A DNA stretch of 10,877 nt from an uncultured Clostridia bacterium (GTDB lineage Bacteria > Bacillota > Clostridia > Oscillospirales > Acutalibacteraceae), in assembly GCA_946497265.1 (NCBI GenBank), contig CAMMKL010000049.1, positions 1 through 10,877 on the forward strand. The letters run 5' to 3'. This document shows, piece by piece, positions 1 through 7,077 of this stretch; the first letter of the stretch is position 1, and the number at the start of each line of letters is the position of its first letter. Both the position numbers and the translations under genes were made by a program. The notes below the pieces were generated by a model. That model searched no databases, was not told where the DNA came from, and saw nothing but the letters and a program-made list of their open reading frames with translations.

Positions 1-2
1 GG

Positions 3-560
3 GAAGGGGATGAACATTACGATATCCTTTCAGCCTTTCAAAAATCCATGAGGGGTTCCGACCCGGACGCTGCCGTGCATTATCTGGCACGGTTACTGGA
101 ATCGGGCGACCTTGCTTCGGCATGCCGAAGGCTGCTTGTATGCGCCTGTGAGGATGTCGGGCTTGCGTATCCCCAAGTGATCCCGATTGTAAAGGCTTGT
201 GTAGACGCCGCTTTCCAGTTAGGACTGCCGGAAGCGCGTATCCCCCTTTCAGATGCGGTGGTTCTTGTGAGCAACGCACCGAAATCCAATACCGCTTATA
301 ATGCCGTTGACGCGGCATTGGCCGATATTCGGCGCGGAAAGCTGGGGAGCATTCCTAGAACCCTTCAAAACAAACATTACGATGGTGACGATGTTGAAGT
401 AAAGGGGCAGTTTTACCAATACCCCCACGAGTTCCCCAACCGTTGGGTCGCGCAGCAGTATTTGCCGGATGAATTGAAAGACGTAAGGTATTACGAGTAC
501 GGCGATAACAAAAATGAGCAGGCTTTTCGGGCCTATTGGGAAAAGATTCGGGGGAAATGA
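3..560 (+). CDS. rarA: Replication-associated recombination protein A (RarA/MgsA), C-terminal part
   Basis: The frame is open from base 3, so the start and the AAA+ ATPase core lie outside the window. About 185 C-terminal residues remain. They match the RarA C-terminal region: KSMRGSDPDAAVHYLARLLE, a CEDVGLAYP segment (E. coli has SEDVGNADP), APKSNTAY, then QFYQYPHEFPN and LPDELKDVRYYEY before the stop. RarA is a cytosolic clamp-loader-like ATPase that acts at stalled replication forks; the part seen here holds the tetramerisation and helical domains. The apparent ATG at 48 is internal (a Met inside the conserved KSMRGS motif), not a start. No U-tailed terminator is seen before the next gene, which has its own promoter. 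Family call is sure; activity cannot be judged without the ATPase half. Confidence 0.93.
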   Translation, partial: EGDEHYDILSAFQKSMRGSDPDAAVHYLARLLESGDLASACRRLLVCACEDVGLAYPQVIPIVKACVDAAFQLGLPEARIPLSDAVVLVSNAPKSNTAYNAVDAALADIRRGKLGSIPRTLQNKHYDGDDVEVKGQFYQYPHEFPNRWVAQQYLPDELKDVRYYEYGDNKNEQAFRAYWEKIRGK

Positions 561-602
561 TTTCCATGTTTAACATATTCACAAACAATTTTCATATATA
601 TA

Positions 603-632
603 TTGTAATGAACCACTAATTTGTGCTATGAT
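603..632 (+). promoter_or_regulatory. Sigma-A type promoter with extended -10 for the rubredoxin fusion gene
   Basis: TTGTAA at 603-608, an 18-bp spacer, and TATGAT at 627-632 preceded by TGC, an extended -10. Transcription would start near 639, giving a leader of about 30 bases. The ribosome site GAGGTGA (654-660) lies 8 bases before the ATG at 669. Read directly from sequence; no expression evidence. Confidence 0.6.
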
Positions 633-668
633 AAATTCAGTAAACGATATTCTGAGGTGATAACCGGC

Positions 669-1322
669 ATGGTAAATGATATTTTAAGGACCTTATCCTA
701 CGGGATGTATGCATTGGGGGTAGCGGGGGAGGCTCGGCCGTCCGCCTGTATTGTCAATACGGTCTTCCAAATTTCGGCGTCCCCGGCGATGGTGGCGGTG
801 AGCGTCAACCACGATAATTACAGCAATGAGTGCATTAAAAAACACGGTATTTTTTCGGTTTCTGTTTTGTCGGAAAATACCTCCGGAACGGTAATCGGCG
901 CGCTGGGCTTTAACTCGGGCCGCGACACCGACAAGCTGAAAAATGTGCGGCACAAGGTGCTCAAAGAAGGCGTACCGGTACTGCGGGAGCATATTTGCTG
1001 CTGGTTCTTGTGCCGGGTGGTGGACAGCGTAGAGGTGGACAGCCACACGGTGTTCTTGGGTGAAATTATTGCGGGCAGCGACGAATACAAAGGCAAACCC
1101 ATGACATACGCCTACTATCACGAGGTGATCAAAGGTACTGCCCCCAAAAATGCGCCGACTTATCAGGAAGACAGCCGCAACGACGATGATTTGGCTAACC
1201 GTTACATATGCACCATTTGCGGATATGTTTACAGCGACGCCGACGAGCCGTTTGAAGAGCTGCCGAACAATTGGGTATGCCCCGTCTGCGGCGCGCCCAA
1301 ATCGGTATTTGAGCACAAATAA
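669..1322 (+). CDS. hrb: Flavin reductase-like protein fused to rubredoxin (high-molecular-weight rubredoxin, Hrb type)
   Basis: 217 aa. Residues 1 to about 155 form a flavin reductase-like FMN-binding domain (start MVNDILRTLSYGMYALG; VNHDNYSNECIKKHGIFSVS; later HTVFLGEIIAGS). Residues 178-217 are a compact rubredoxin with C181-x2-C184-GYVY and C204-PVC207-GA, enough to hold one Fe(Cys)4 centre; the loop between the two pairs is shortened, as in other fused rubredoxin domains. Known relatives pass electrons from NAD(P)H through FMN and the iron centre to partners such as flavodiiron proteins, which reduce O2 or NO; that role is inferred here. I chose ATG 669 over the in-frame TTG at 621 because GAGGTGA sits 8 bases before 669, while 621 overlaps the -10 region. 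The gene is monocistronic and converges on the surface-polymer genes across a hairpin. Confidence 0.88.
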   Translation: MVNDILRTLSYGMYALGVAGEARPSACIVNTVFQISASPAMVAVSVNHDNYSNECIKKHGIFSVSVLSENTSGTVIGALGFNSGRDTDKLKNVRHKVLKEGVPVLREHICCWFLCRVVDSVEVDSHTVFLGEIIAGSDEYKGKPMTYAYYHEVIKGTAPKNAPTYQEDSRNDDDLANRYICTICGYVYSDADEPFEELPNNWVCPVCGAPKSVFEHK

Positions 1323-1333
1323 AAAATGGATCC

Positions 1334-1371
1334 AAAGGCCGGAATGGGAAGCGTTTCCCACTCCGGCCTTT
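1334..1371. terminator. Bidirectional hairpin between convergent genes
   Basis: Arms 1334-1351 and 1354-1371 pair over about 18 bp with one A/C mismatch and a short loop. The stem has a GGCCGGA core with AAA/TTT at its base. On the minus strand the hairpin is followed by a run of T (the AAAAAA near 1321-1326), a good intrinsic terminator for the minus-strand genes. On the plus strand only the TTTATT at the stem foot provides U residues, so it is weaker in that direction. Confidence 0.8.
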
Positions 1372-1387
1372 ATTGCAGGATCAGGGT

Positions 1388-2527
1388 TTATTTAAGCCAA
1401 ATAGAGTTGGTGTCGCTGACGAGGTTGGCGATTCCATACAGAAACAGGGTTTCGTCGATACCCTCCTTTTCCACCAGATCGGACAAGGGGGCGTGATAAT
1501 ACCGCAAGTCCACCATAATAATTTCCCCATAATGCGCGGATAAAAACGGGGCGAAGCAATGGGCAAAGGAATCTTTGATGAGAAGCAGCTTTTTCCCGCC
1601 GCCTTCTGGGTTTTGGATGCGCACCAGGCTGTGGTTGCCGTCGAGAAAGACGGGGTATTGGTCCGTTTCTGAAAAATGCTCACGGAAAAACAGGCCATCC
1701 TGTTCTATGGCGATCCGGTTATTTTCTTCAATTTGTACCCGGCGGCTCCCGGAGGGTTTCCAAAGCTCAATGTCATCCGGCGCTTCCAGCCACAGGCCGC
1801 TGCGGGAATAGGTAGTGCCGTAAAAACCCGAATGCGTTTCGATCTGAAAATCGGATTCGGGTATCGGGGCAATCCCTGCCGCGATACAGAACTGGGTATA
1901 AGCAAGGTATGCGCCGTAGGAAGTCCAATGGTGGTCGGTTTTATAATAGAGCGGCCTTCCGGTATCCGATTGGGAAAAGAATAGGGAAGCTGGATTGATA
2001 AGCGAAATTTTTCCTCGAAGGGATGCCGATACTTGCTCCAGGATTTCCCCGTCGTGATAGCTTACATGGGCGGGGGGGAGCTTGTCTTCCAAAATATATC
2101 CGGTGGAAGGGACGGTTAACAAACGGGTGGGAATCCCTGTTTTTTGGGCAAAATCCGCAAAACGGATTAAGTTTTTTTGCAGGCTTTCGTGATCCAATCT
2201 GATAGGCGTTTGAATAAGATATCCGTCCCGCGCTTTGTATACCCCATTTGCCCCATTTCGTCCGGTGTAAAGGTCGTAGTAGGCGTTCAGGCCCACGAAA
2301 AAGGTACGCCCCACGAAATGGTCGGAAAGATAGTTTTCCGTATCTCTGCCGAAAGAGCCGTCTTTGAGATTATTCCATGAAAATTGTGGAACGGCCTGTA
2401 AGACCCGTTTTTCTTCGGGCGATACGTCCTTTTTGGGGAGAAGAAAAAACAGAAGCATCATAGCAAGCAGGAACAGGCAGAAGAAAGCGGCGGGTAGATA
2501 ACGAAGGTGGGGTTTGATTGCTCTCAT
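1388..2527 (-). CDS. DHHW-family protein (AlgJ/AlgX-like partner of MBOAT O-acetyltransferase)
   Basis: 379 aa. One N-terminal membrane anchor (about residues 10-30) is followed by an extracellular domain of the SGNH-like AlgJ/AlgX/DHHW group. The signature YKTDHHWTSYGAY holds D198, H199, H200 and W201. A later block LLIKDSFAHCFAPFL carries S320, placed as the usual catalytic serine, so a Ser-His-Asp set appears intact. In known systems the MBOAT partner moves acetyl groups across the membrane and this protein puts them on a polysaccharide. The polymer here cannot be told from sequence. ATG 2527 is preceded by AAGGAGG at 2534-2540, which overlaps the TAA stop of the upstream MBOAT gene (2539-2541), so the two are one operon and probably translationally coupled. 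The hairpin at 1334-1371 ends the transcript. Confidence 0.88.
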   Translation of the reverse strand: MRAIKPHLRYLPAAFFCLFLLAMMLLFFLLPKKDVSPEEKRVLQAVPQFSWNNLKDGSFGRDTENYLSDHFVGRTFFVGLNAYYDLYTGRNGANGVYKARDGYLIQTPIRLDHESLQKNLIRFADFAQKTGIPTRLLTVPSTGYILEDKLPPAHVSYHDGEILEQVSASLRGKISLINPASLFFSQSDTGRPLYYKTDHHWTSYGAYLAYTQFCIAAGIAPIPESDFQIETHSGFYGTTYSRSGLWLEAPDDIELWKPSGSRRVQIEENNRIAIEQDGLFFREHFSETDQYPVFLDGNHSLVRIQNPEGGGKKLLLIKDSFAHCFAPFLSAHYGEIIMVDLRYYHAPLSDLVEKEGIDETLFLYGIANLVSDTNSIWLK

Positions 2528-2538
2528 AACGCGCCTCC

Positions 2539-3936
2539 TTAAAAACGGAAATATAGAAAGGGATTGTAGCTCTGGTTAACCAGGGTTGCGGTACACAACA
2601 GGAGGGAAACGGCGCACAGGGCGGTTTCCGAGATCCAGAAGCCGCGCCGTGCCGACCATTTTTTCAGGAGGTTGCGCGCAACAGGTAGGCAGGCAAAGAC
2701 ACCGGCCGCCAATAAAGGCAGGTAGGAAGCGATCACTGCGCCGGAGTCGCCGCCCAGCAGCCCGCCCTGGAAGGAAAACAGGGTGGAAAAATAAGCGAGC
2801 ATGTCCGGAATGCTCTCAAAATAGAAGATGACCCAGCCGATTAAAATCAGGAATAGGGCGTAGGCATGCTGAAAGAAAGCGGGAAGCTTTTTTAGGAATT
2901 TGAGCAAAAAAACCTTTTCCAAAATCAGGATAACGCCAAAATAAAGGCCCCATAGAACATAATTCCAGCTTGCCCCATGCCAGAGCCCGGTCAAAAACCA
3001 AACAATCAGAAGGTTTAACACCGTACGAGGCAATCCTTTGCGGTTGCCTCCCAGAGGGATATAGACATACTCACGAAACCAGGTGCCCAGGGAAATGTGC
3101 CACCTTCTCCAAAATTCCGTAATGCTTTTGGAAAGATACGGATAATCAAAATTCTTAAGGAATTCAAAGCCCAGCATATTCCCCAGGCCGCGCGCCATAT
3201 CGGAATACCCGGAAAAATCGAAATAAATCTGTAAAGAAAACGCCAGTATCCCTACCCAGGAGCCGAGCAAGCCGTTTTGTGCCGCGTCGGCGCGCAGCTT
3301 GTCCCACAATATGCCCATCTGATTGGCGATGAGGACTTTCTTGGAAAGCCCTACCAAAAATAAACGCACTCCCTGGGAAAATTGCCTTAGGGTTTCCCGG
3401 CGGTGTTCCAACTGTTCCGCCACGTCGCGGTAACGCACAATTGGGCCGGCGATCAGCTGGGGGAAAAGGGCCACATAGGTGCCGAAGGTGATGATATTGC
3501 GCTGAACGGAAGCCTCCCCACGATAAACGTCGATGGAATAGGACATGGTTTGAAAGGTGTAAAACGAAATGCCGATGGGCAAAGGGATGAGCGGCGCGGA
3601 GAGCGTGGAAAACAGGGGAATTTGCTTTAGCAAGTCCACAAAAAAATTGGCATATTTAAAAAAGCCCAGAAGTCCCAGGTTGATGATGACGGCTGAAGCG
3701 ACCAGCCCCTTGGCCAGCCGTTTGCGGCTGCGGTATTTGTCGATCAGGTAGCCGTGTACGTAATCGGAAACGGTGGAAAAAATCATAATGAGGACGAACA
3801 CAGGCTCACCCCAGCCGTAGAAAACAAGGTTTGCGAAAAAAAGGAAAAGGTTACGGAACTTGCGCGGCACGGCATAATAAATCAGCAGGGTAAGCGGCAG
3901 ATATAGAAATAAAAACAACAAACTGGAAAATACCAA
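2539..3936 (-). CDS. MBOAT-family O-acyltransferase (AlgI/DltB-like)
   Basis: 465 aa, a normal family length, with many hydrophobic membrane segments along the chain. MBOAT hallmarks are present: ITEFWRRWHISLGTWFREYV containing H280, followed by YIPLGGNRKG, and WFLTGLWHGASWNYVLWG containing H320, the conserved histidine placed in the acyl channel. DFSGYSDMARGLGNMLGF and LFPQLIAGPIVRY are also typical. The predicted role is transfer of acyl (probably acetyl) groups from a cytosolic donor across the membrane for O-modification of a secreted or wall polymer, with the DHHW protein as partner. The start is TTG at 3936, with AAGGAG (3945-3950) 8 bases upstream; no ATG fits the conserved N-terminus. 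The missing third gene of alginate-type sets means the substrate stays open. Confidence 0.92.
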   Translation of the reverse strand: MVFSSLLFLFLYLPLTLLIYYAVPRKFRNLFLFFANLVFYGWGEPVFVLIMIFSTVSDYVHGYLIDKYRSRKRLAKGLVASAVIINLGLLGFFKYANFFVDLLKQIPLFSTLSAPLIPLPIGISFYTFQTMSYSIDVYRGEASVQRNIITFGTYVALFPQLIAGPIVRYRDVAEQLEHRRETLRQFSQGVRLFLVGLSKKVLIANQMGILWDKLRADAAQNGLLGSWVGILAFSLQIYFDFSGYSDMARGLGNMLGFEFLKNFDYPYLSKSITEFWRRWHISLGTWFREYVYIPLGGNRKGLPRTVLNLLIVWFLTGLWHGASWNYVLWGLYFGVILILEKVFLLKFLKKLPAFFQHAYALFLILIGWVIFYFESIPDMLAYFSTLFSFQGGLLGGDSGAVIASYLPLLAAGVFACLPVARNLLKKWSARRGFWISETALCAVSLLLCTATLVNQSYNPFLYFRF

Positions 3937-3962
3937 ATCGAACGCTCCTTATTTGCCCGCAT

Positions 3963-3980
3963 GGCGGGGGACCTCCCGCC
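3963..3980. other. GC-rich hairpin in the leader of the MBOAT gene
   Basis: GGCGGG (3963-3968) pairs with CCCGCC (3975-3980) around a 6-base loop. A competing pairing uses GCCCGC (3955-3960) with GCGGG (3964-3968). No T-run follows on either strand. It lies 13-30 bases upstream of the MBOAT ribosome site in the minus-strand transcript, so it could tune translation or be a remnant stem. Function not established. Confidence 0.35.
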
Positions 3981-4000
3981 GCGACCGGTGATGTAAAGCT

Positions 4001-4050
4001 ACGGCAAAAGGCCGCGCCCATATCGATAGACGATCGGGCACGGCAAAAGG
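4001..4050 (-). terminator. Possible weak terminator after the M23 gene, flanked by an 11-bp direct repeat
   Basis: The arms 4011-4019 and 4036-4044 pair over 9 bp on the minus-strand RNA (one G-U), with a smaller inner stem at 4022-4025/4031-4034. Reading the minus strand, the hairpin is followed by CTTTTG, a short U tail. The same 11 bases ACGGCAAAAGG occur at 4001-4011 and 4040-4050. The U tail is poor, so read-through from the M23 gene into the MBOAT gene is possible. The rest of the gene-free stretch 3951-4155 shows no clear promoter. Confidence 0.4.
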
Positions 4051-4155
4051 TTGATAATCTGCTTCCGTTTTAAAGAAATACGGGAGAGCAGTATTTTGCA
4101 TCCGCTTGTGGAAAGCCGGTTGCTTACACAGGATAGGATGAAATAGGCCGGGACG

Positions 4156-5211
4156 TTAAGAGGAGGTTTGGCCGGGAAGATTGGGTTCCCGGAAATCGTA
4201 TTTCCGATAGAATTCTTTTGTTTCGGCAACGCGGTACACTTCGCTTTGGTTTTGCTGCAACAGGCGGGAAATCGCGTAGAAATCAATCCAGATTTCGCTG
4301 TTGCATTCCTTTTGGCTTTCATCAAAAATGAGCTGCAAACCGATATGCAGATGGCTTTCGTCAATATTGTTCACATTTTCATTGGCGCTGTATCCCGTGC
4401 GCCCCACATAACCGATGACGTCGCCCGCCTTTACCACGCCTCCTTCTTTTAGATCCGCATGGAAAGGCCGGTCTTTGCGCAGGTGGGCGTAATAATAGTA
4501 CCGTTTTTTATCAAAGCTGCGGATACCCACCCGCCAGCCGCCGTATTGGTTCCAGCCCATGATTTCGACGGTTCCGGATTCCACGGCGATTACAGGCGTG
4601 CCGGTGGCGGCCATCATGTCGTGTCCTACGTGCGGCCGGGAGAAACCGTAGTTGCGGGAGGCTCCGAAATCGTCGTAATGTTGAAAGGGAAAGGTCTTGG
4701 CAATGGGGGAGAATACCTTAAGGCCGTATTGTTCTTTCCACTCGGTTTTTTCCGGGTCGGATTCGCTGGGGACTTCTTTTTCATAGGTGCCTAAAAACTC
4801 GCCCAATACAGCGGAGTACGCCTCGTAGTAATAAGAGTAATATTTGGAATCCTTTGTGATCTCCTCCATGGTTTCGCCGTTTGTCAGCCGTTCGGCAATG
4901 GCATTCAGGTCTTTTTCCTTATAACGGGAAAAATCCCCGCCATATTTGGCGCCAAGATAGGCGAGCAGTTCGATCCAGTCCAGGGGATGTTCACTGTCGT
5001 GGGAGGAAATATCCAGTTTCATCGCCTGGTTCAACGCCTCGTAGGTTACGTCAAAATCCACCCATTTTATGTAATCCTCCCGATTGCCTTGCGTTTGGCC
5101 GTCCACTTGGAGGTTTGTAGCTTCCCCAACCGTGCTGAGAAGCACGGCAGCCGCGAGAAGCAAAGCCATCAGGCCCAGGCAAATCAGGCGGAATCGCTTT
5201 TTGTGTTTCAT
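4156..5211 (-). CDS. M23-family metallopeptidase (LytM-type, membrane-anchored)
   Basis: 351 aa from ATG 5211. A basic N-terminus and one hydrophobic segment (residues 8-28) suggest a membrane anchor or signal peptide. Residues about 50-160 form a conserved helical region (DWIELLAYLGAKYGGDFSRY, KYYSYYYEAY), and the peptidase domain runs from about 165 to 300. Zinc and catalytic residues are visible: H194 and D198 in RPHVGHDMMAATGTP, H243 in YYAHL, and H287/H289 in SHLHIGLQL. The family cuts peptide bonds in peptidoglycan outside the membrane. This long-N-terminus form is, from memory, widespread and well conserved in Clostridia. An in-frame GTG at 5259 would add 16 residues but has no ribosome site; ATG 5211 has AGGTG 7 bases upstream and begins a normal leader. 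The ORF running down to 3999 in another frame is a shadow. Confidence 0.9.
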   Translation of the reverse strand: MKHKKRFRLICLGLMALLLAAAVLLSTVGEATNLQVDGQTQGNREDYIKWVDFDVTYEALNQAMKLDISSHDSEHPLDWIELLAYLGAKYGGDFSRYKEKDLNAIAERLTNGETMEEITKDSKYYSYYYEAYSAVLGEFLGTYEKEVPSESDPEKTEWKEQYGLKVFSPIAKTFPFQHYDDFGASRNYGFSRPHVGHDMMAATGTPVIAVESGTVEIMGWNQYGGWRVGIRSFDKKRYYYYAHLRKDRPFHADLKEGGVVKAGDVIGYVGRTGYSANENVNNIDESHLHIGLQLIFDESQKECNSEIWIDFYAISRLLQQNQSEVYRVAETKEFYRKYDFREPNLPGQTSS

Positions 5212-5266
5212 TTCCGAGCACCTGCCTATCTGTTGGATACCCTCTGAAAATGCTGTCACAAAAGAG

Positions 5267-5282
5267 AGGTATAATCATACCT
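5267..5282. repeat. Short inverted repeat between the small protein and M23 genes
   Basis: AGGTAT (5267-5272) and ATACCT (5277-5282) are inverted around AATC. On the minus strand it is followed by CTCTTTTG, so it could be a weak terminator for the 56-aa gene. It also contains TATGAT on the minus strand, a possible -10 for the M23 gene without a clear -35. The two readings cannot be separated here. Confidence 0.3.
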
Positions 5283-5306
5283 ATGCACCCGGCAGGCGCT
5301 TTATCC

Positions 5307-5477
5307 CTATAGATCGTCGGCGTCCTGCACCGGTACGCCGCCGTCTTCCGGCGTGCCGGTATAGCTGCCGTTTACGTCGGAACAAATATGGCCTTTGCCC
5401 TCCTGCGGCAGGGTGTGGGCCATGTTGATCACGTTTTTCTCAAACTTTTCCGATTGTTTTTTAACCTTACCTTTCAT
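5307..5477 (-). CDS. Small 56-aa protein with acidic VQDADDL tail, function unknown
   Basis: This frame is shorter than usual ORF cut-offs. ATG 5477 follows GAGG with a 7-base spacer. The product is 56 aa: a lysine-rich start (MKGKVKKQSEKFEKN), then NMAHTLPQEGKGHICSDVNG, SYTGTPEDGG, and the end VPVQDADDL followed by TAG at 5307. There is one cysteine and no signal peptide or membrane segment, so it is probably cytosolic. From memory, short Clostridia proteins of unknown function share a G-S-Y-T-G-x-P motif followed by P-x-QDADDL at the C-terminus, and this one fits. The codon use and good ribosome site support a real gene. It stands upstream of the M23 gene on the same strand but 95 bp away, so co-transcription is uncertain. 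No function can be assigned. Confidence 0.8.
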   Translation of the reverse strand: MKGKVKKQSEKFEKNVINMAHTLPQEGKGHICSDVNGSYTGTPEDGGVPVQDADDL

Positions 5478-5578
5478 ATACAAACCTCTTTTTCCGCTGT
5501 GTAGCCTAAGTTTATGAATAGTATAAGAAAAAACTCATATTTTTATACAAAAATTTCCGTGCAAATGGCGGAAAAATA

Positions 5579-5587
5579 TGGTATAAT
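5579..5587 (+). promoter_or_regulatory. Extended -10 promoter for the phosphofructokinase-like gene
   Basis: TATAAT (5582-5587) is preceded by TGG, an extended -10. No good -35 is seen; GTGCAA at 5559-5564 is the 17-bp-spaced hexamer. Transcription from about 5594 leaves a leader of roughly 105 bases. The leader contains a small imperfect stem (CAGT/ACTG with GGG/CCC, about 5603-5631). Confidence 0.55.
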
Positions 5588-5698
5588 AACTCCGTCTAAA
5601 AACAGTTGGGTGCAGAAAACATCCCATACTGTTCCTTTTTGCTCCATAGCCATGGAAATTGCTGCAGAAAGGTTGCGATACCAAAGGAGGTTTCGGGA

Positions 5699-6634
5699 AT
5701 GATTTTATCGGTTAATCTAAATCCTTGCATTGATAAAAGCGTAACGGTGGAGAACCTGCGTTTAGGGCAGCTCAACCGCGTGATACCCGGGCGTAGCGAC
5801 GCGGCGGGGAAGGGGATCAACGTAGCGATGGCAGTAAAGCAGTTAGGAGGGGAATCCTTCTGCATTGGATTTAATTATTCGGAGAACGGCCGCCTGATCA
5901 CCAACGCCCTCGACCGGGCGGGGATCCTGCACGATCTGGTGATGGTTTTGGGCGTTTTGCGTACGAACTTAAAGCTGTACGATACCGACACCGGGTTATA
6001 TACGGATTTGAACGAACCCGGCAGCTTTGTGCCGGAAGATTCCATTGCCGACCTCAGGTTCCGTATCCGCCGACGCGCCGAACGGTGCCGGTATGTCACT
6101 TTAAGCGGCAGCGTCCCCCGCGGCGTGCCGGAGGATATCTACAAGACAATTATCAGCGACCTGAAAGGGATGAACGTAAAAACCGTACTGGACGCGGAGG
6201 GAGAGTTGCTTCGCCAGGGGATTGAGGCAAAGCCCTGGCTGATTAAGCCCAACCTGACTGAGATGGAGACCTTGTTTGGGCGCACCTACCAACGGGAAGA
6301 GGAAATCATTGAGGACGCGCGTAAAATAACCGCCCAGGGGGTCAACCTGGTTTGCGTTTCCATGGGGGCGCTGGGCGCTATTTTGTGCAGTGGGCTGAAT
6401 GTGTGGAAAGCGTACCCTGTGGAAGATCTGGATGCCAAGGGTTACCAGGGGGCGGGCGATTCCATGGTGGCCGGTATCTGCCTGGCCTCGGAAAAAGGGC
6501 TGGACCTGCCCACCATGCTACGGTATGGGGCGGCCGCCGCGAGTGCTTCCATTATTCAGGAAGGCACGCAGATGTGTACCAAGCTGGATTTTGAAGCGAT
6601 GCTGCCGAGGGTAAAAGTAGAAAAAATCTGGTAG
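5699..6634 (+). CDS. 1-phosphofructokinase family hexose-phosphate kinase (PfkB/ribokinase superfamily)
   Basis: 311 aa, the normal size for FruK/LacC-type kinases. The start MILSVNLNPCIDKSVTV resembles the FruK N-terminus. AAGKGINVAMAVKQLGG (residues 35-51) is PfkB signature 1, KPNLTEMETLFGR (183-195) is the usual ATP-site region, and GYQGAGDSMVAGICLA (248-263) is signature 2 with the catalytic base D254. The likely reaction is ATP-dependent phosphorylation of fructose 1-phosphate to fructose 1,6-bisphosphate; tagatose 6-phosphate or a related sugar phosphate is the alternative. ATG 5699 was chosen because AAAGGAGG lies 8 bases upstream and the family N-terminus starts here; the longer frame from 5606 is leader. 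No PTS transporter or regulator gene adjoins it, so its sugar cannot be read from context. A strong terminator follows. Confidence 0.87.
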   Translation: MILSVNLNPCIDKSVTVENLRLGQLNRVIPGRSDAAGKGINVAMAVKQLGGESFCIGFNYSENGRLITNALDRAGILHDLVMVLGVLRTNLKLYDTDTGLYTDLNEPGSFVPEDSIADLRFRIRRRAERCRYVTLSGSVPRGVPEDIYKTIISDLKGMNVKTVLDAEGELLRQGIEAKPWLIKPNLTEMETLFGRTYQREEEIIEDARKITAQGVNLVCVSMGALGAILCSGLNVWKAYPVEDLDAKGYQGAGDSMVAGICLASEKGLDLPTMLRYGAAAASASIIQEGTQMCTKLDFEAMLPRVKVEKIW

Positions 6635-6710
6635 CCAAAGAAACAAAAAGGGTTTCCTGAGCTTGATAAAGTTGTTGGCGCAGAGGAAAACCGGCATAAG
6701 GAAAAAGGAA

Positions 6711-6744
6711 CGAGCAGGCGGAGTTTTTCCGTCTGCTCGTTTTT
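6711..6744 (+). terminator. Intrinsic terminator after the kinase gene
   Basis: CGAGCAG (6711-6717) pairs with CTGCTCG (6733-6739). The stem continues inward through a G-U and four more pairs to a 5-base loop, followed by TTTTT (6740-6744). An A-rich stretch before the stem could also let it work on the minus strand. Confidence 0.9.
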
Positions 6745-6794
6745 CCGTTTCGTATTCGCCCATACGAAAGGTGTGAGGACAAAGAGAGATAAGT

Positions 6795-6832
6795 AAAAAA
6801 CGGCCGTAAACGGATTCAAACGGTCGTTTTTT
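6795..6832. terminator. Bidirectional intrinsic terminator at the left edge of the AT-rich islet
   Basis: A symmetrical hairpin: AAAAAACGGCCGT (6795-6807) pairs with ACGGTCGTTTTTT (6820-6832) with one G-U pair and a 12-base loop. T-runs follow the GC stem in both directions. On the minus strand it ends the small HTH gene, whose stop is at 6847-6849. The right arm merges into the 40-bp repeat that starts at 6825. Confidence 0.88.
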
Positions 6833-6864
6833 ATGTTTTATGCTGTTTATATCTGTTTTCCGGT
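6825..6864 (-). repeat. 40-bp exact direct repeat, copy 1 (3' end of the intact HTH gene)
   Basis: Bases 6825-6864 are identical to 7318-7357. On the minus strand the unit encodes the last five residues TGKQI and the TAA of the HTH gene, plus 22 bases after the stop. Identity ends sharply at both sides. Confidence 0.95.
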
Positions 6865-7062
6865 ACTCGTAATAATAAAGTTTCCTTCAAAAGTAGCGCC
6901 ACAGGCTTTGGCAATTTCCTGTAGTTCTGTTTCAGAAAAGTTGTCTCTTTTCAATTTCCCCGAAATATTAGAGGGCGTTGTTCCCAATCGCTTTGCGAGT
7001 TCTTGTTTTGTAATGTCTGTCTCTATCAAAAGCATATTTATTTTTTTAGCCATTGTCCCCAT
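6847..7062 (-). CDS. Small XRE/Cro-type helix-turn-helix regulator
   Basis: 71 aa. The body is a single DNA-binding domain: helix 1 KKINMLLIETDI (6-17), helix 2 TKQELAKRLG (18-27), recognition helix PSNISGKLKRD (30-40), then NFSETELQEIAKACG (41-55) and a short tail ending STGKQI. There is no ligand or dimerisation domain beyond this, typical of small phage-like or element-borne repressors. ATG 7062 is used because AGGAGG lies 7 bases upstream; a second ATG at 7053 is possible. It has its own promoter on the minus strand and faces a very strong divergent promoter across four regularly spaced TGAA repeats, so it is the natural candidate to repress both. It is the only intact member of three related HTH coding segments in the islet. 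The DNA here is far richer in A and T than the flanking genes. Confidence 0.85.
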   Translation of the reverse strand: MGTMAKKINMLLIETDITKQELAKRLGTTPSNISGKLKRDNFSETELQEIAKACGATFEGNFIITSTGKQI

Positions 7063-7077
7063 TCGCTCACCTCCTAC

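Noticed and set aside
693..1361. 222-aa open frame on the minus strand
   Set aside because: It lies opposite the rubredoxin fusion gene, whose cysteine motifs and flavin domain are clear, and it would cross the hairpin at 1334-1371. Shadow of codon bias.
3999..4364. 121-aa minus-strand frame overlapping the M23 gene end
   Set aside because: It overlaps the conserved zinc-site end of the M23 peptidase in another frame, lacks a ribosome site and shows no domain.
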